Shown piece after piece: positions 50,647 to 60,263 of a stretch of DNA of 64,000 nt. The notes beneath the pieces were generated by a model. The model worked only from the letters and a program-made list of their open reading frames with translations, did no database searches and was not told the origin of the DNA. Both the position numbers and the translations under genes were made by a program. Positions within the stretch are counted from its first letter, which is position 1. Every line of letters begins with the position of its first letter. This DNA is from Puniceibacterium sp. IMCC21224 (lineage in GTDB: Bacteria; Pseudomonadota; Alphaproteobacteria; Rhodobacterales; Rhodobacteraceae), in assembly GCF_001038505.1 (NCBI RefSeq), contig NZ_LDPY01000001.1, forward strand, positions 2,728,001 through 2,792,000, in the 5' to 3' direction.

Positions 50647-51657
50647 TCAAAGATCATCACCAGCGGTCACACCGCTGATCAATTGGTAGGACAACAGGTC
50701 GGAAATGTCGTGCGGATCCCGCACCAGCGGCTGCAGGCTGCGCGGCAGGTCTTTGCAATGCTTGCGGAATTTTGCCTCGGCCTCGACCGCTTCGGCCAGT
50801 GGGACAAACCGAAACCCCAGCTTTGCCCCCGGCGGAGCCTGCGCCACACGCGGCAGGTCAGCGGGCAAAACGGTGGCGATGCGGGGGTAGCCGCCAGTTG
50901 TCTGGCATTCCGACAGCAGCACAAAGGGCGTGCCGTCGCCGGTCACCTGAATATCACCCGGCACGATGATTTCTGACACGACGTTCAAACCACCCTCGAC
51001 ATGAAAACCCGGCCCGTCGCTGGGCATCCGCACACCCATCCGATTGGCACGGGTGTCGCGGGTGAAGGTGGTCGTGGTGAATCGCTTCAGATCATCTGCG
51101 GGAAAGAACCCTGTTTGCAGGCTCTCGACCACGCGCAGGGTGCCACCGCGAAACCGGTCATCGCGCGGCAGCAGCATCCCGGCCCGTGACCCCTTGTCCA
51201 CGCCCAGCGGCAGACGCTGGCCCGCCTCGATCACGCGGCCCAATCCGGCGGTCAGATGGGTAGCGCGCGCGCCCATCGCAGGTTCGGTCCCTATGCCGCC
51301 GCCAAGATGCAGATAACCATAAGCGCCCGAAGTCACCGGCCCGATGTCCAGAACAGCCCCCGCAGGCAGCAGATGACTGGCGTTCCACACCAGCGGCGCA
51401 CCGTCCAGCGTGGCACGCATTTCGCCCCCGGTCAGGGCAAAGCGGGTGTCCTGCGTGACCTCGAACCGGCCGCCCATGCCGGGCATTTCCAGCACGGCAA
51501 GGTCATCCGATTGCCCCAAAAGGGCCGCCCCTTCGGCCAGCGCCAGACGGTCGGTGGCACCGCCGCGTGACAAACCAAAGGCAAGGAAGCCGGGCCGACC
51601 GCCATCCTGAATGGTAACGCCGGGACCTGCGCGATGAACGATCAGAACGCGCCTCAT
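50647..51657 (-). CDS. pxpC: 5-oxoprolinase subunit C (PxpC, biotin-dependent carboxyltransferase family)
   Basis: This 336-residue subunit is of the KipA/carboxyltransferase AHS2 family. It begins RRVLIVHRAGPGVTIQDGGR-PGFLAFGLSRGG and ends with NVVSEIIVPGDIQVTGDGTP then LLSECQTTGGYPRIATV. ATG 51657 has GGAGG 7 nt upstream and overlaps the pxpB stop by four bases. With PxpB it forms the complex that activates 5-oxoproline. Confidence 0.93.
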   Translation of the reverse strand: MRRVLIVHRAGPGVTIQDGGRPGFLAFGLSRGGATDRLALAEGAALLGQSDDLAVLEMPGMGGRFEVTQDTRFALTGGEMRATLDGAPLVWNASHLLPAGAVLDIGPVTSGAYGYLHLGGGIGTEPAMGARATHLTAGLGRVIEAGQRLPLGVDKGSRAGMLLPRDDRFRGGTLRVVESLQTGFFPADDLKRFTTTTFTRDTRANRMGVRMPSDGPGFHVEGGLNVVSEIIVPGDIQVTGDGTPFVLLSECQTTGGYPRIATVLPADLPRVAQAPPGAKLGFRFVPLAEAVEAEAKFRKHCKDLPRSLQPLVRDPHDISDLLSYQLISGVTAGDDL

Positions 51658-52403
51658 GGGATCGCCTCCCATTCTGCGCCACCGTTCGGGTCCTGCTCCA
51701 TATTCGCCAGCTGATCGCCAGCAGTAGGAACAAATTGCACCTCATCGCCGGGGCGCAGGACAAAGGGCGTGTCGCTGTCGGGGCGAAACAGCCGAAACGC
51801 GGTCTGCCCGATATGGCGCCATCCGGTCGGTGTCGTCACCGAGAACAGCACCAGTTGACGGATCGCCACGACCAGTGCTGCCATCGGCACGGTCGGTGTC
51901 AGCGCATTCTGGCGTGGGATGTTCCACGCCTCGGGCAATTCGCCCAGATAGGGCTGACCGGGGGCGAATCCGATGGTTGTGACCCGCACCCGTGTGCCCG
52001 AGATAGAGGCAACCGCCTCGTCCCGCGTCATCCCGGCGAGGGCTGCCGCCTCGTCCAGTTGCGGAGCGAGGTCGGTGCCATAGACTGTGGGAATGCGGAA
52101 ATACCGCCGACCTTCGGGCAGAGCAGCCTCGGTCCAGTTGGTGCCTTGAAGGAAACCAGTCAGGCGTTGTGTCAGCGTGGCGTGGCTCAGATGCAGCGGA
52201 TCGAACCGCAGAAAGGTCGAGACCAGCGACGTCGAGGTTTCCTCGACTCCGTCCCAGCCCTCGCCCTCAATCGCGGCGCGCAAGGCAAGGGCTGCACGGT
52301 TGGCAGGCTCGCTCAGCCGGTCGCCAAAGCTGACCAGCATACCGTCGATGCCAACGGTTCGGATGCAGGGGAATTGCGTGGGTTCAGACTCTGGCAGTGT
52401 CAT
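51654..52403 (-). CDS. pxpB: 5-oxoprolinase subunit B (PxpB, KipI/AHS1)
   Basis: This 249-residue AHS1-family subunit has IDGMLVSFGDRLSEPANRAA, RYFRIPTVYGTDLAPQLDEA and the cyclophilin-like FAPGQPYLGELPE and TTPTGWRHIGQTAFRLF. It overlaps pxpC and, at its start, the BASS-like gene by 20 nt. Confidence 0.93.
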   Translation of the reverse strand: MTLPESEPTQFPCIRTVGIDGMLVSFGDRLSEPANRAALALRAAIEGEGWDGVEETSTSLVSTFLRFDPLHLSHATLTQRLTGFLQGTNWTEAALPEGRRYFRIPTVYGTDLAPQLDEAAALAGMTRDEAVASISGTRVRVTTIGFAPGQPYLGELPEAWNIPRQNALTPTVPMAALVVAIRQLVLFSVTTPTGWRHIGQTAFRLFRPDSDTPFVLRPGDEVQFVPTAGDQLANMEQDPNGGAEWEAIP

Positions 52404-53313
52404 GGAGCTTCTTTAGCAAAATAGGGGTCAGATACATCGGCACTTGGTAGCATCCGATAAAGATCAGCAGCGGGGCGGTCACGTCGGGCGGCAATGCAAT
52501 TAGAAACAGCGCTATGTTGCGGTTGCCCGCGATGATCGACACGGGCACGGTCCAGCTGCGCAGGCCCGGCAGGCGGCGCAGCACAACAAAACCCGCGATC
52601 TGAAGGCCAAAGTTCACCGCCACAACCGCCGCCATCCACCATGCCAGCCGCTGTGGGTCGCTGCGCGCGAGTGGTCCAATGGCTGACATCAACCCCACAA
52701 CGATCACGGCCAATGCAAGGGCGTTTGCGCCGTCCAGCGCCCGGCTTTGCGCATCGCTCGGATGGGGCAGCAGCCAGCGCCGCGCGGCAAAGCCCAGCGC
52801 GACTGCGGCTAGTGTGACGACGATCAGCCGCAGCGCTGCCTGCACCGCCGCCTCGATCCCGCCAAGCTGCGGCAGCAACCACAGCACCGGAAGCGCGGTC
52901 AACGGAAACAACGCTGTTCCCAGTACCAGCAGCCGCATTGCGGGTGCCGGATCGTGCCCCGTCATGATGGCAAAATTCGGCGATCCCGTCACCGACGGCG
53001 CCGCCAGCATCAGCACCACCGCCGTCGCCAGCGGCCACGCCAGCAGGTCCAGAGCAGCCAAAATCCCCAGCGCCAACAGCGGCAGCGCGACCTGCAACAC
53101 AAGGACAAAGCCCAGACTGACCCGCGCCTGCCCCAGCCCGCCCAAAGCCGCGCGCGCGCCGACCCGCAACGCGGTCATGAACAACAGTAACGCTACCAGA
53201 TGCGGCAGCCACGGCCGCATCGCCGCTGCCAGCTCCGGCAACGCCAGCCCGGCCAGCAACCCAAGCACCAGACAGGCTCGGGCGTGACGCGCAAGGAAAT
53301 GCAGGAATGACAC
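52384..53313 (-). CDS. BASS-like sodium/organic anion symporter
   Basis: This 309-residue membrane protein has nine or ten helices, resembling the bile acid:sodium symporter (BASS) fold. Candidate crossing motif is APSVTGSPNFAIMTGHDP, with the late IIAGNRNIALFLIALPPDVT. Its position between TRAP and pxpBCA suggests it moves a related carboxylate or amino-acid derivative. It is a second, different transporter in one operon. Confidence 0.75.
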   Translation of the reverse strand: MSFLHFLARHARACLVLGLLAGLALPELAAAMRPWLPHLVALLLFMTALRVGARAALGGLGQARVSLGFVLVLQVALPLLALGILAALDLLAWPLATAVVLMLAAPSVTGSPNFAIMTGHDPAPAMRLLVLGTALFPLTALPVLWLLPQLGGIEAAVQAALRLIVVTLAAVALGFAARRWLLPHPSDAQSRALDGANALALAVIVVGLMSAIGPLARSDPQRLAWWMAAVVAVNFGLQIAGFVVLRRLPGLRSWTVPVSIIAGNRNIALFLIALPPDVTAPLLIFIGCYQVPMYLTPILLKKLHDTARV

Positions 53314-53316
53314 AGG

Positions 53317-54624
53317 TCATCGCGCCTCGCGGATGGTATCAGGCAGCCAGAGTGCCAGATCCGGCAGCCAGATCAGCACAAAGACCATCACCACCATGAT
53401 CAGAAACATCGGCAATGCCGCGCGGGTGATATAGCCCATCTCGTGATCTGTCATGCCCTGCAACACAAACAGGTTGAACCCGATGGGTGGCGTGATCTGC
53501 GCCATCTCGACTACCACGACGACAAAAATCCCGAACCAGATCAGGTCAATCCCCGCGCCGCGCACCATCGGTTCGACGACTGCCATGGTCAGTACCACGG
53601 ACGAAATCCCATCAAGGAACATGCCCAGCACGATGTAAAAAACCAGCAGCGCCATCAACAGCTGGAACCGCGACAGCTCCGTCGCCGAGATCATGTCGGC
53701 CAGCGCACGCGGCAGCCCGGTAAAACCCATCGACAATTTCAGGAACGCCGCGCCCGCGAGGATCAGCGCGATCATCGCGCTGGTGCGCATGGCGCCCATG
53801 AGGCTGGCGTTGAACGTCTCCCACGTCAGCGATCCCTGCCCTGCGGCGAGCACCAGCCCGCCCAGCACGCCGAACGCTGCCGCCTCGGTCGCGGTGGCAT
53901 AGCCCAGATACATCGACCCGATCACCACAGTGATCAGGCAGATCACCGGCAGCAGGAATCGCGAATTGCGCAGCTTTTCGGCAAAACTCATGCCGGTTTC
54001 CTGCACCGGTGCCCAATCCTTGGCGACATAAGAATAGATCGCAACATAGCCCATGAACATCACCGCCAGCACCAGCCCCGGCACAACACCGGCAAAGAAC
54101 AGCTGCGTGATCGATTCATTGACCGTAACGCCATAGACAATCAGCGCGAGGCTGGGTGGGATCATCAAACCCAAGGTCGCCGCCCCGGCCAGTGTGCCGA
54201 TGATCAGTTGTTCGGGGTACTTGCGCGCCCGCAATTCCGGGATCGACATCTTGCCCACGGTGGACAAAGTCGCAGCCGACGACCCCGATACAGCCGCAAA
54301 GACTGTGCAGCCAACGATATTGGTATGGACCAGCCCCCCCGGCAGACGGGCGAGCCAAGGCGAAAGACCCTTGAACATATCCTCGGAAAGCCTTGTTCGA
54401 AAAAGGATTTCCCCCATCCAGATGAACAGCGGAAGTGCCGTCAGCGTCCAACTTGAGGACGTCGCCCAGATCGTCGTGACCATAACGTCGCCGACCGGGC
54501 GCGAGGTAAACAGCTCCATCCCGACCCAGGCAACTCCCATCAGGGCGAGCCCGACCCAGACTCCGGTGCCCAGCAACAGGAACAAAACAAACAGGAACAG
54601 CGCGATGGCATATAGTTCGGTCAT
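53317..54624 (-). CDS. TRAP transporter large permease (DctM)
   Basis: This 435-residue membrane protein has about 12-13 helices. DctM marks are SSSWTLTALPLFIWMGEILF, GSSAATLSTVGKMSIPELRA, ATLGLMIPPSLALIVYGVTV and ITPPIGFNLFVLQGM. It is the proton/sodium-coupled transport subunit. Its ATG comes one base after the small permease stop. Confidence 0.95.
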   Translation of the reverse strand: MTELYAIALFLFVLFLLLGTGVWVGLALMGVAWVGMELFTSRPVGDVMVTTIWATSSSWTLTALPLFIWMGEILFRTRLSEDMFKGLSPWLARLPGGLVHTNIVGCTVFAAVSGSSAATLSTVGKMSIPELRARKYPEQLIIGTLAGAATLGLMIPPSLALIVYGVTVNESITQLFFAGVVPGLVLAVMFMGYVAIYSYVAKDWAPVQETGMSFAEKLRNSRFLLPVICLITVVIGSMYLGYATATEAAAFGVLGGLVLAAGQGSLTWETFNASLMGAMRTSAMIALILAGAAFLKLSMGFTGLPRALADMISATELSRFQLLMALLVFYIVLGMFLDGISSVVLTMAVVEPMVRGAGIDLIWFGIFVVVVVEMAQITPPIGFNLFVLQGMTDHEMGYITRAALPMFLIMVVMVFVLIWLPDLALWLPDTIREAR

Positions 54625-54625
54625 G

Positions 54626-55159
54626 TCACTCTCCCATGCTCTGATCGACCAGATCGCGGGTAATACGGTGATCGCCGGTGAACACCACCTGTATCAAATG
54701 ATCGGTCAGGGCGATGGCCAGAACCCCGCCCCCCAGCACCATCACCGACTGCGGCATCCACAACGGCGTGGCGTCCTGCGACTGCGACACCTCGTGGAAT
54801 TTCCACGACCAATAGGCGAACCAATAGGCGTAATAGGTGAAATACCACGCGATGGCCGCGCCAAGCGCAAAGCACCAGATTTCAAGGAACCAGCGAATAC
54901 GCGGGGTCACGGCACCCAGCAGGATCGACACGCGAATATGTGCGCCCCGGTTCAGAGCGTTGGCAAAGGCCAGAAACGACGCTGCGGCCATGGCATACCC
55001 CGCATAAGCCGCGCCCCCCGGAAACACCAATCCCGTCCAGCGCGCCAGCATCTGCGCAACGATCAGCACAAGGATCGCGACAAGGCAGACTGCGGCCAGC
55101 ACACCGGACGCAAGATAAAGCGCATCAAGCCCGCGCCGCAGGGTTCGCAAGAAATTCAT
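54626..55159 (-). CDS. TRAP transporter small permease (DctQ)
   Basis: This 177-residue four-helix protein partners DctM. It begins NFLRTLRRGLDALYLASGVL, then VFPGGAAYAGYAMAAASFLA-FANALNRGAHIRV, the family core. ATG 55159 is preferred; the upstream GTG 55210 would add 17 hydrophilic residues. Confidence 0.9.
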   Translation of the reverse strand: MNFLRTLRRGLDALYLASGVLAAVCLVAILVLIVAQMLARWTGLVFPGGAAYAGYAMAAASFLAFANALNRGAHIRVSILLGAVTPRIRWFLEIWCFALGAAIAWYFTYYAYWFAYWSWKFHEVSQSQDATPLWMPQSVMVLGGGVLAIALTDHLIQVVFTGDHRITRDLVDQSMGE

Positions 55160-55221
55160 GTCAGCATCCCCATAGGGCGGCCCCCAATCGGGGGCCACCT
55201 GTTCAGTCACTTATGTGGTGC

Positions 55222-56196
55222 TTATTCGGCCTTGTAGGCGTCGATGATCGCCTTGCCCGCATCGCCGGCCTGCTCCAGCCATTCGGCCGTCATCGTGTCA
55301 CCCACGGCGCGTAGACCCGACATCAGCTCTTCGCTGGCCGGTTGCACGGTCATGCCACCTGCGCGCAGCCCGTCATAGGTGAAGTTGGTGTATTCCTTGG
55401 CACGGTAGAGGCCCGCATACTCGGCCAGTTCGGCGCAGCCGGTGATCACTGCCTTGGACGCGTCCGACGTGCCGTTCCATGTGTCCGAGTTGACCATGAT
55501 ATAGTTGCGCGGCAGCCATGCATCGACCTGATAGAAATGCGTCAGGCTTTCCCAGACCTTCTGGTCATAGCCCGTCGCCCCCGATGAAATCATCGACTCT
55601 GCAACACCGGTGGCAAACGCCTGGCTTAGCTCTGCCGCTTCTATGGTGACAGGTGCCATGCCGGTCAGTTCGGCCAGACGCGCGGTGGCGTTGTTGTAGG
55701 ACCGGAATTTGACGCCTTTCATATCCTCGACCGAGTTTACTTCTTTCTTGAAGTACAGACCCTGCGGTGGCCACGGCACAGAATAAAGCAGGGTCAGGTT
55801 TTGCTCGGACAGGACTTTTTCGATCTCGGGCTTGGCAGCGTCCCAAAGCTTGGCGTGATCGTCAAAGCTGGGCGACAGGAAGGGGATGGAGTCGAACCCA
55901 AAGACTGCATTCTCATTGGCATGGCCAGACAGCAGACGTTCACCGATCGGCACCTGGCCGGTCTGGATCGCACGCTTGATGTCGGCACCAGCGAATAGAG
56001 ATCCGCCGGGATGGGTCACGATCTCGACCTCGCCCATGGTGCCGGTGGTCACGCATTTTGCGAACTCAGCGCCCGTGGCAGAGTGAAAGTTGCTGGCGGA
56101 ATAAGCCATCGGCATATCCCAGGTCTCGGCCATTGCAGGTGCGGTCAGGGCGGTGGCGCAGGCCAGACCCGTCAGCGTGTTCATAAGTAGTTTCAT
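55222..56196 (-). CDS. TRAP substrate-binding protein (DctP)
   Basis: This 324-residue periplasmic protein has a signal peptide (residues 1-23, ending APAMAE). The DctP core has GGSLFAGADIKRAIQTGQVP, YFKKEVNSVEDMKGVKFRSY and ELSQAFATGVAESMISSG. The Arg of KFRSYNNA likely binds the ligand carboxylate. A 30-bp gap separates it from the FAD enzyme upstream. The ligand is not known; context suggests 5-oxoproline or a cyclic amino acid. Confidence 0.93.
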   Translation of the reverse strand: MKLLMNTLTGLACATALTAPAMAETWDMPMAYSASNFHSATGAEFAKCVTTGTMGEVEIVTHPGGSLFAGADIKRAIQTGQVPIGERLLSGHANENAVFGFDSIPFLSPSFDDHAKLWDAAKPEIEKVLSEQNLTLLYSVPWPPQGLYFKKEVNSVEDMKGVKFRSYNNATARLAELTGMAPVTIEAAELSQAFATGVAESMISSGATGYDQKVWESLTHFYQVDAWLPRNYIMVNSDTWNGTSDASKAVITGCAELAEYAGLYRAKEYTNFTYDGLRAGGMTVQPASEELMSGLRAVGDTMTAEWLEQAGDAGKAIIDAYKAE

Positions 56197-56226
56197 ATTG
56201 TTATCTCCCGTGTTGAAAGTCGTACA

Positions 56227-57483
56227 TTAAGAAAACCGCCCCGGTTGATACGGGGTCAGATCGGTGTTGGACGGTTCACCCGTCATCAGACCAGCCAACA
56301 GCCGCCCTGTCTTTGGCCCCGCAGTCAGGCCAATGTGGTGATGCCCGAAGGCGGTGTAGATGCCGGTGCTGCGCACCTCTCCGATGCAGGGCAGACTGTC
56401 AGCAGTGGCGGGGCGGTGACCCATCCATTCAACTTCGCGACCGTGGGTCAAGCCCGGAAAGGTTTGCCGCATCTTTCGCCGCAACAGCGCAAAGGGGGTC
56501 CGCGACGGCGGCACATCCAATCCGCCGAACTCAATAATCCCGGCGCAGCGCAGGCCCGCATCCATTGGCGTGGCGACAAATTTTCCGGCGTTGACCATCA
56601 CCGACACGCTGGGTCCGTGATCTGCACCCTCAAAGACGATGTGATAGCCCCGCTCGGTCTCAAGCGGAACATTGATCCCCAGTTTCTGCATGAGCGGGCC
56701 GGACCAGATCCCGCCGGCGATGACCGCACGGTCGCAGGCAATCGGCCCGTCAGCCGTCAGAACCGCTGAGATGCGATCGCCGTCCAACTGCACATCGTGC
56801 ACATCTGTCGTTCGGATGCGCCCCCCCATGGCGACAAAATCCGCCGCAAGCGCTGCGACATACCCCCCCGGATCGCGCACATGCCCATGGTCCGACAGCA
56901 CCGCAAGGCAGCCCACATCAGGCCCGAAATTCGGCTCATACTCCCGCACTGCACCGCCTTCGATGAGTTGCGGTTCAAACCCTGCCTCGGCGCGCAAGCC
57001 CCAGGAATACGCCTCGGCATCAAAATCCGCACGATCCCCATAGGCATATACGTACTCACCCGGCACGACATAGCGGCGCGCGGCCAGCCCATCCGTCAGA
57101 GACATATGTTGCGCCGCACTGTCGCCAACAATGGGGGTCAGACCCAGCGCAATGCGCCGTGTATCAGCATCATTCGCATGGCTGAGGTATTTCAACAGCC
57201 ATGGCATCAGGCGCGGCAGATAGCCCCATTTCAGGAACAGAGGCTGGTCGCGGTCGAGCAGCATTCCCGGTGCCTTGCGCAACAGCCCCGGCCCGGTCAC
57301 TGGCACCATGGCGCAGGCTGCCAGCACGCCGCCGTTGCCATAGGATGTGCCCTGCCCCGGCGCTGTTCGGTCAATCAAGGTCACAAAGGCACCAAACCGG
57401 CGCAGCCAGATCGCCGTTGAGACGCCGACAATGCCGGCGCCGATCACGACCACATGTTCTGCGTCCCTTGGCAGAGTGCTCAC
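56227..57483 (-). CDS. FAD-dependent D-amino acid dehydrogenase-like (DadA)
   Basis: This 418-residue DAO-family flavoprotein has VVVIGAGIVGVSTAIWLRRF (about residues 11-30), TAPGQGTSYGNGGVLA and the late WMGHRPATADSLPCIGEV and HHHIGLTAGPKTGRLLAGLM, as in DadA. It oxidises D-amino acids or D-proline-like imino acids to keto/imino acids. It is first in the operon ending with PxpA and starts opposite the MarR gene. Confidence 0.9.
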   Translation of the reverse strand: MSTLPRDAEHVVVIGAGIVGVSTAIWLRRFGAFVTLIDRTAPGQGTSYGNGGVLAACAMVPVTGPGLLRKAPGMLLDRDQPLFLKWGYLPRLMPWLLKYLSHANDADTRRIALGLTPIVGDSAAQHMSLTDGLAARRYVVPGEYVYAYGDRADFDAEAYSWGLRAEAGFEPQLIEGGAVREYEPNFGPDVGCLAVLSDHGHVRDPGGYVAALAADFVAMGGRIRTTDVHDVQLDGDRISAVLTADGPIACDRAVIAGGIWSGPLMQKLGINVPLETERGYHIVFEGADHGPSVSVMVNAGKFVATPMDAGLRCAGIIEFGGLDVPPSRTPFALLRRKMRQTFPGLTHGREVEWMGHRPATADSLPCIGEVRSTGIYTAFGHHHIGLTAGPKTGRLLAGLMTGEPSNTDLTPYQPGRFS

Positions 57484-57548
57484 CTTACCCGGCCTCCTAT
57501 GGCGGCTGATTCCTTTGGCTCATTCTGGCCCATCGCCGCAACACGTCA

Positions 57549-57568
57549 ACAATTTGTTGACAAATTGT
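57549..57568. promoter_or_regulatory. MarR-type operator palindrome
   Basis: ACAATTTGT-TG-ACAAATTGT is a perfect nine-base inverted repeat with a two-base spacer. It is centred between the divergent starts at 57483 and 57592, and is the obvious binding site for the MarR-type regulator encoded at 57592. Confidence 0.8.
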
Positions 57569-57591
57569 CAGCGTCCTTCAATCTGGCGCCT

Positions 57592-58107
57592 ATGAAACAG
57601 CATGATCTTGGGCCCGTGGTCTCGTCTGCGCATCTGGCGAATGGTGCCTTTCCCGAAATCTCGGAATTCGAATTCGGGCTGACGCTGGCGCATAACGCGT
57701 TTCAGCGCTGGGTGGTGCGGGCGATGGCGACCGCAGGCCACCCCGGTCTGACCGCGACCGAGGTGCTGGTGCTGCATTCGGTCTATCATCGCGGTCGGCC
57801 GAAACGTCTGGCCGATCTGTGTCTGGTACTGAATATCGAAGACACCCATGTGGTGAACTACGCGATCAAAAAGCTCGCCCGGGCGGGATTGGTGCAAGAA
57901 GGGCGCAACGGCAAGGAAAAGACCGTGGCCGTGACCGACGAAGGCGCCGCGGCCTGCGACCGCTACCGCGAAATTCGCGAGGCGCTGTTGCTACGTGCCA
58001 TGGGTGAGCTGGGATTTGAGCCGGAACAGATCAGCCGGTTGTCAACGTTGCTGCGGCTGATGTCCGGGCAATACGATCAGGCTGCGCGGGCCGCGACGAC
58101 CTATTAG
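57592..58107 (+). CDS. MarR-type winged-helix regulator
   Basis: This 171-residue protein has a winged-helix domain (about residues 35-120: NAFQRWVVRAMATAGHPGLT-ATEVLVLHSVYHRG, LADLCLVLNIEDTHVVNYAI-KKLARAGLV) and a C-terminal helical dimer part. It resembles the COG5631 MarR-like group. ATG 57592 is 24 bp from the palindrome. It probably controls itself and the divergent dehydrogenase-TRAP-pxp genes. Confidence 0.86.
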   Translation: MKQHDLGPVVSSAHLANGAFPEISEFEFGLTLAHNAFQRWVVRAMATAGHPGLTATEVLVLHSVYHRGRPKRLADLCLVLNIEDTHVVNYAIKKLARAGLVQEGRNGKEKTVAVTDEGAAACDRYREIREALLLRAMGELGFEPEQISRLSTLLRLMSGQYDQAARAATTY

Positions 58108-58117
58108 ACAACGCAGC

Positions 58118-58309
58118 CTAGTGCGGCTTGTCGCGTCCCTCATCAAGGTTCAGAACAGCATCCAGCGCCTCTTCGATATCGTCCGGGTCCTGCGAGGGGA
58201 GCGCATAACTGCCGCTTAGCCATTTCGACAGATCCACATCGGCACAGCGTTTTGAACAGAAGGGGCGATACGCCGTTACGGTCGGCTTGTCGCAGATTGG
58301 GCAGCTCAC
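58118..58309 (-). CDS. yacG: DNA gyrase inhibitor YacG
   Basis: This 63-residue zinc protein has Cys3, Cys6, Cys18 and Cys22 (CPIC...FCSKRC), followed by DLSKWLSGSYALP and an acidic tail. YacG binds GyrB and blocks DNA binding. It overlaps the RNase gene by four bases, a conserved pair. Confidence 0.94.
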   Translation of the reverse strand: MSCPICDKPTVTAYRPFCSKRCADVDLSKWLSGSYALPSQDPDDIEEALDAVLNLDEGRDKPH

Positions 58310-59322
58310 TTCAGAACCTCGGACAGCGGGATACGGTCACGCTTGCGTTGCAGCTCAAGATTGCCCATCGGCGTCCATCCGACAAGGGTTGTCTCAACCT
58401 GATCCGCCTTGATCGCGGCGCGCAATGCGGTCTCGATCTGACGGCGGTCCTTTTTCGGGGTCGGAGCGAGGTCGATGGTGATCTGCCCCCCCAGCCCGCG
58501 CAGACGCAGCTGGCGCGGCAGTTCGCGCACCGCCCCCATGTTCGCCTTGAGCCCGGCAGCAGGCGACGTGTCGCCACCGGTATTCACATCCACCGCGATC
58601 AATGCGCGGGTTGGCTCGATATACATCGACCCTTCGCCCAGCGGCACATGCGCCCCGCGCAGCGCCTCGATCGCGTCCAGGACACCGCCATGTTCAAAAC
58701 AACCGGACTCGGTGATGACTTCGGCCGGATCAGTCCAGTCACGCCATGCCAGTGCATGCGGGCCGTCGCCTTCGACCAGGGTTTCGGCCTCACCCGACGC
58801 ATCCGCCATCACCTGCGCGGCCAGGGTCGCCATGGCACCGATGTCTTCAGCTATCTCATCCGGGTCGGCCCCGGCACAGGATGACCGCAGGATCAGACCG
58901 GCCTCACCAGTCATCACCTCATGCGCGATCTCCAGCAACGACACGCGCACCTCTTCATCACGGATGCTGCGCGAAATGTTGATGCCAGGCGCTTCGGGGG
59001 TAACGATGGCGTAGCGGCTTTTGAACAACACGCGGTTGGTCACGGGGATTGCCTTGCCCGATTCGGCATAGCCGGTGACCTGCACCAGCAGCGGCTGACC
59101 GGGTGACAACCCCTTGATCTGGCGCAGATAGCAGGGACCATCGGGGCTGTTGAGGAACATGCCCCCCTGCCCTTTCATCGGGCGCATCGCTATCGCGCGA
59201 TACAGCGTACCGGGACGCGGCAGATCGGTGTCGACCAGCAGATCCTGAAGCCGACCGTCCACCATCAGCGCGGCAGCCTCGACCCCGTTCAAATGATCAA
59301 GAGCAATGGTGCGACCCTTCAT
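58306..59322 (-). CDS. Short ribonuclease E/G family protein
   Basis: This 338-residue endoribonuclease has the catalytic Asp pair in [14 protein letters not shown] and [17 protein letters not shown]. It lacks an N-terminal S1 domain and the zinc-link/C-terminal scaffold of RNase E, so it is shorter than RNase G (about 490). This short type is typical of Rhodobacterales. Upstream, maf overlaps by four bases. Confidence 0.88.
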   Translation of the reverse strand: MKGRTIALDHLNGVEAAALMVDGRLQDLLVDTDLPRPGTLYRAIAMRPMKGQGGMFLNSPDGPCYLRQIKGLSPGQPLLVQVTGYAESGKAIPVTNRVLFKSRYAIVTPEAPGINISRSIRDEEVRVSLLEIAHEVMTGEAGLILRSSCAGADPDEIAEDIGAMATLAAQVMADASGEAETLVEGDGPHALAWRDWTDPAEVITESGCFEHGGVLDAIEALRGAHVPLGEGSMYIEPTRALIAVDVNTGGDTSPAAGLKANMGAVRELPRQLRLRGLGGQITIDLAPTPKKDRRQIETALRAAIKADQVETTLVGWTPMGNLELQRKRDRIPLSEVLK

Positions 59323-59897
59323 GGTCTTTCCTTCCAGAGCGGATAGCCCGCCGCCCGCAGCAGATGCGCAGTTTCAGCCAGCGGCAGACCGACAACAGCA
59401 GTAAAGCTGCCCGAGATCCACGGAATCAGGGCGCCCGCAGGCCCCTGAATACCATATCCGCCGGCCTTGCCCTGCCAATCATTGGTGGCAAGATAGGCGT
59501 TCAATTCTTCGTCCGACAGCGGCTTCATCTTGACAGCCGTCACTACATCGCGCTGCCAGAGCCGTTCACCGCACCGCACCGCCACCGCCGTTATCACCCG
59601 GTGACGGCGCCCCGAGAGCGCCAAAAGAAACTGTGATGCCTCGCCCGCGTCGCGCGGTTTGCCCAGAATGCGGCGACCCAGCGCCACCGTGGTATCAGCT
59701 GACAGGACGATATCATCCTTGTCCGCCACCACGGCGCGGGTTTTTTCAGCCGCTATGCGGATGCAATAGGGGCGCGGCAGTTCGCCCTTGTGCGGATCTT
59801 CGTCGATGTCGGGCGGGCGAATATCATCCGCCACCACACCAAGCTGCGCAAGCAGCTCCCGCCTGCGCGGGCTGCCGGATCCAAGGATCAGTTTCAT
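59319..59897 (-). CDS. maf: Maf-like nucleotide pyrophosphatase
   Basis: This 192-residue Maf protein hydrolyses non-canonical or selected NTPs. It starts [18 protein letters not shown], has [20 protein letters not shown] (catalytic Asp) and [19 protein letters not shown]. It is coupled to the RNase gene by ATGA. Confidence 0.94.
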   Translation of the reverse strand: MKLILGSGSPRRRELLAQLGVVADDIRPPDIDEDPHKGELPRPYCIRIAAEKTRAVVADKDDIVLSADTTVALGRRILGKPRDAGEASQFLLALSGRRHRVITAVAVRCGERLWQRDVVTAVKMKPLSDEELNAYLATNDWQGKAGGYGIQGPAGALIPWISGSFTAVVGLPLAETAHLLRAAGYPLWKERP

Positions 59898-59960
59898 GCC
59901 ATAGTCCCGCGCACCAGGCGGGCCAGACGACCCGATGAGGCGCGCAACAGCATGAAACGC

Positions 59961-60179
59961 TTACTTAAAGCGGTAATTGATCCGACCCTTGGTCAGATCG
60001 TAGGGGGTCATTTCGACCTGTACTTTGTCGCCTGCGAGGACACGGATGCGGTTCTTGCGCATCTTTCCTGCCGTATGTGCGATGATCTCATGGCCGTTTT
60101 CAAGCTCGACCCGGAACGTCGCATTCGGCAGGAGTTCCTTGACGACACCGGGAAATTCGAGCGTATCTTCCTTGGCCAT
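59961..60179 (-). CDS. infA: Translation initiation factor IF-1
   Basis: This 72-residue S1/OB-fold protein ([52 protein letters not shown]) is canonical IF-1. ATG 60179 with AGGAGA upstream is the right start. A 63-bp gap follows before maf. Confidence 0.97.
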   Translation of the reverse strand: MAKEDTLEFPGVVKELLPNATFRVELENGHEIIAHTAGKMRKNRIRVLAGDKVQVEMTPYDLTKGRINYRFK

Positions 60180-60263
60180 GGTCTCTCCTGAGTTGCCGAC
60201 TCTGCTTAAGATGCAGAATGCAGCCCTAGATGGGCGCAATGTCAGCAATTTTCAAGGGCAAAA

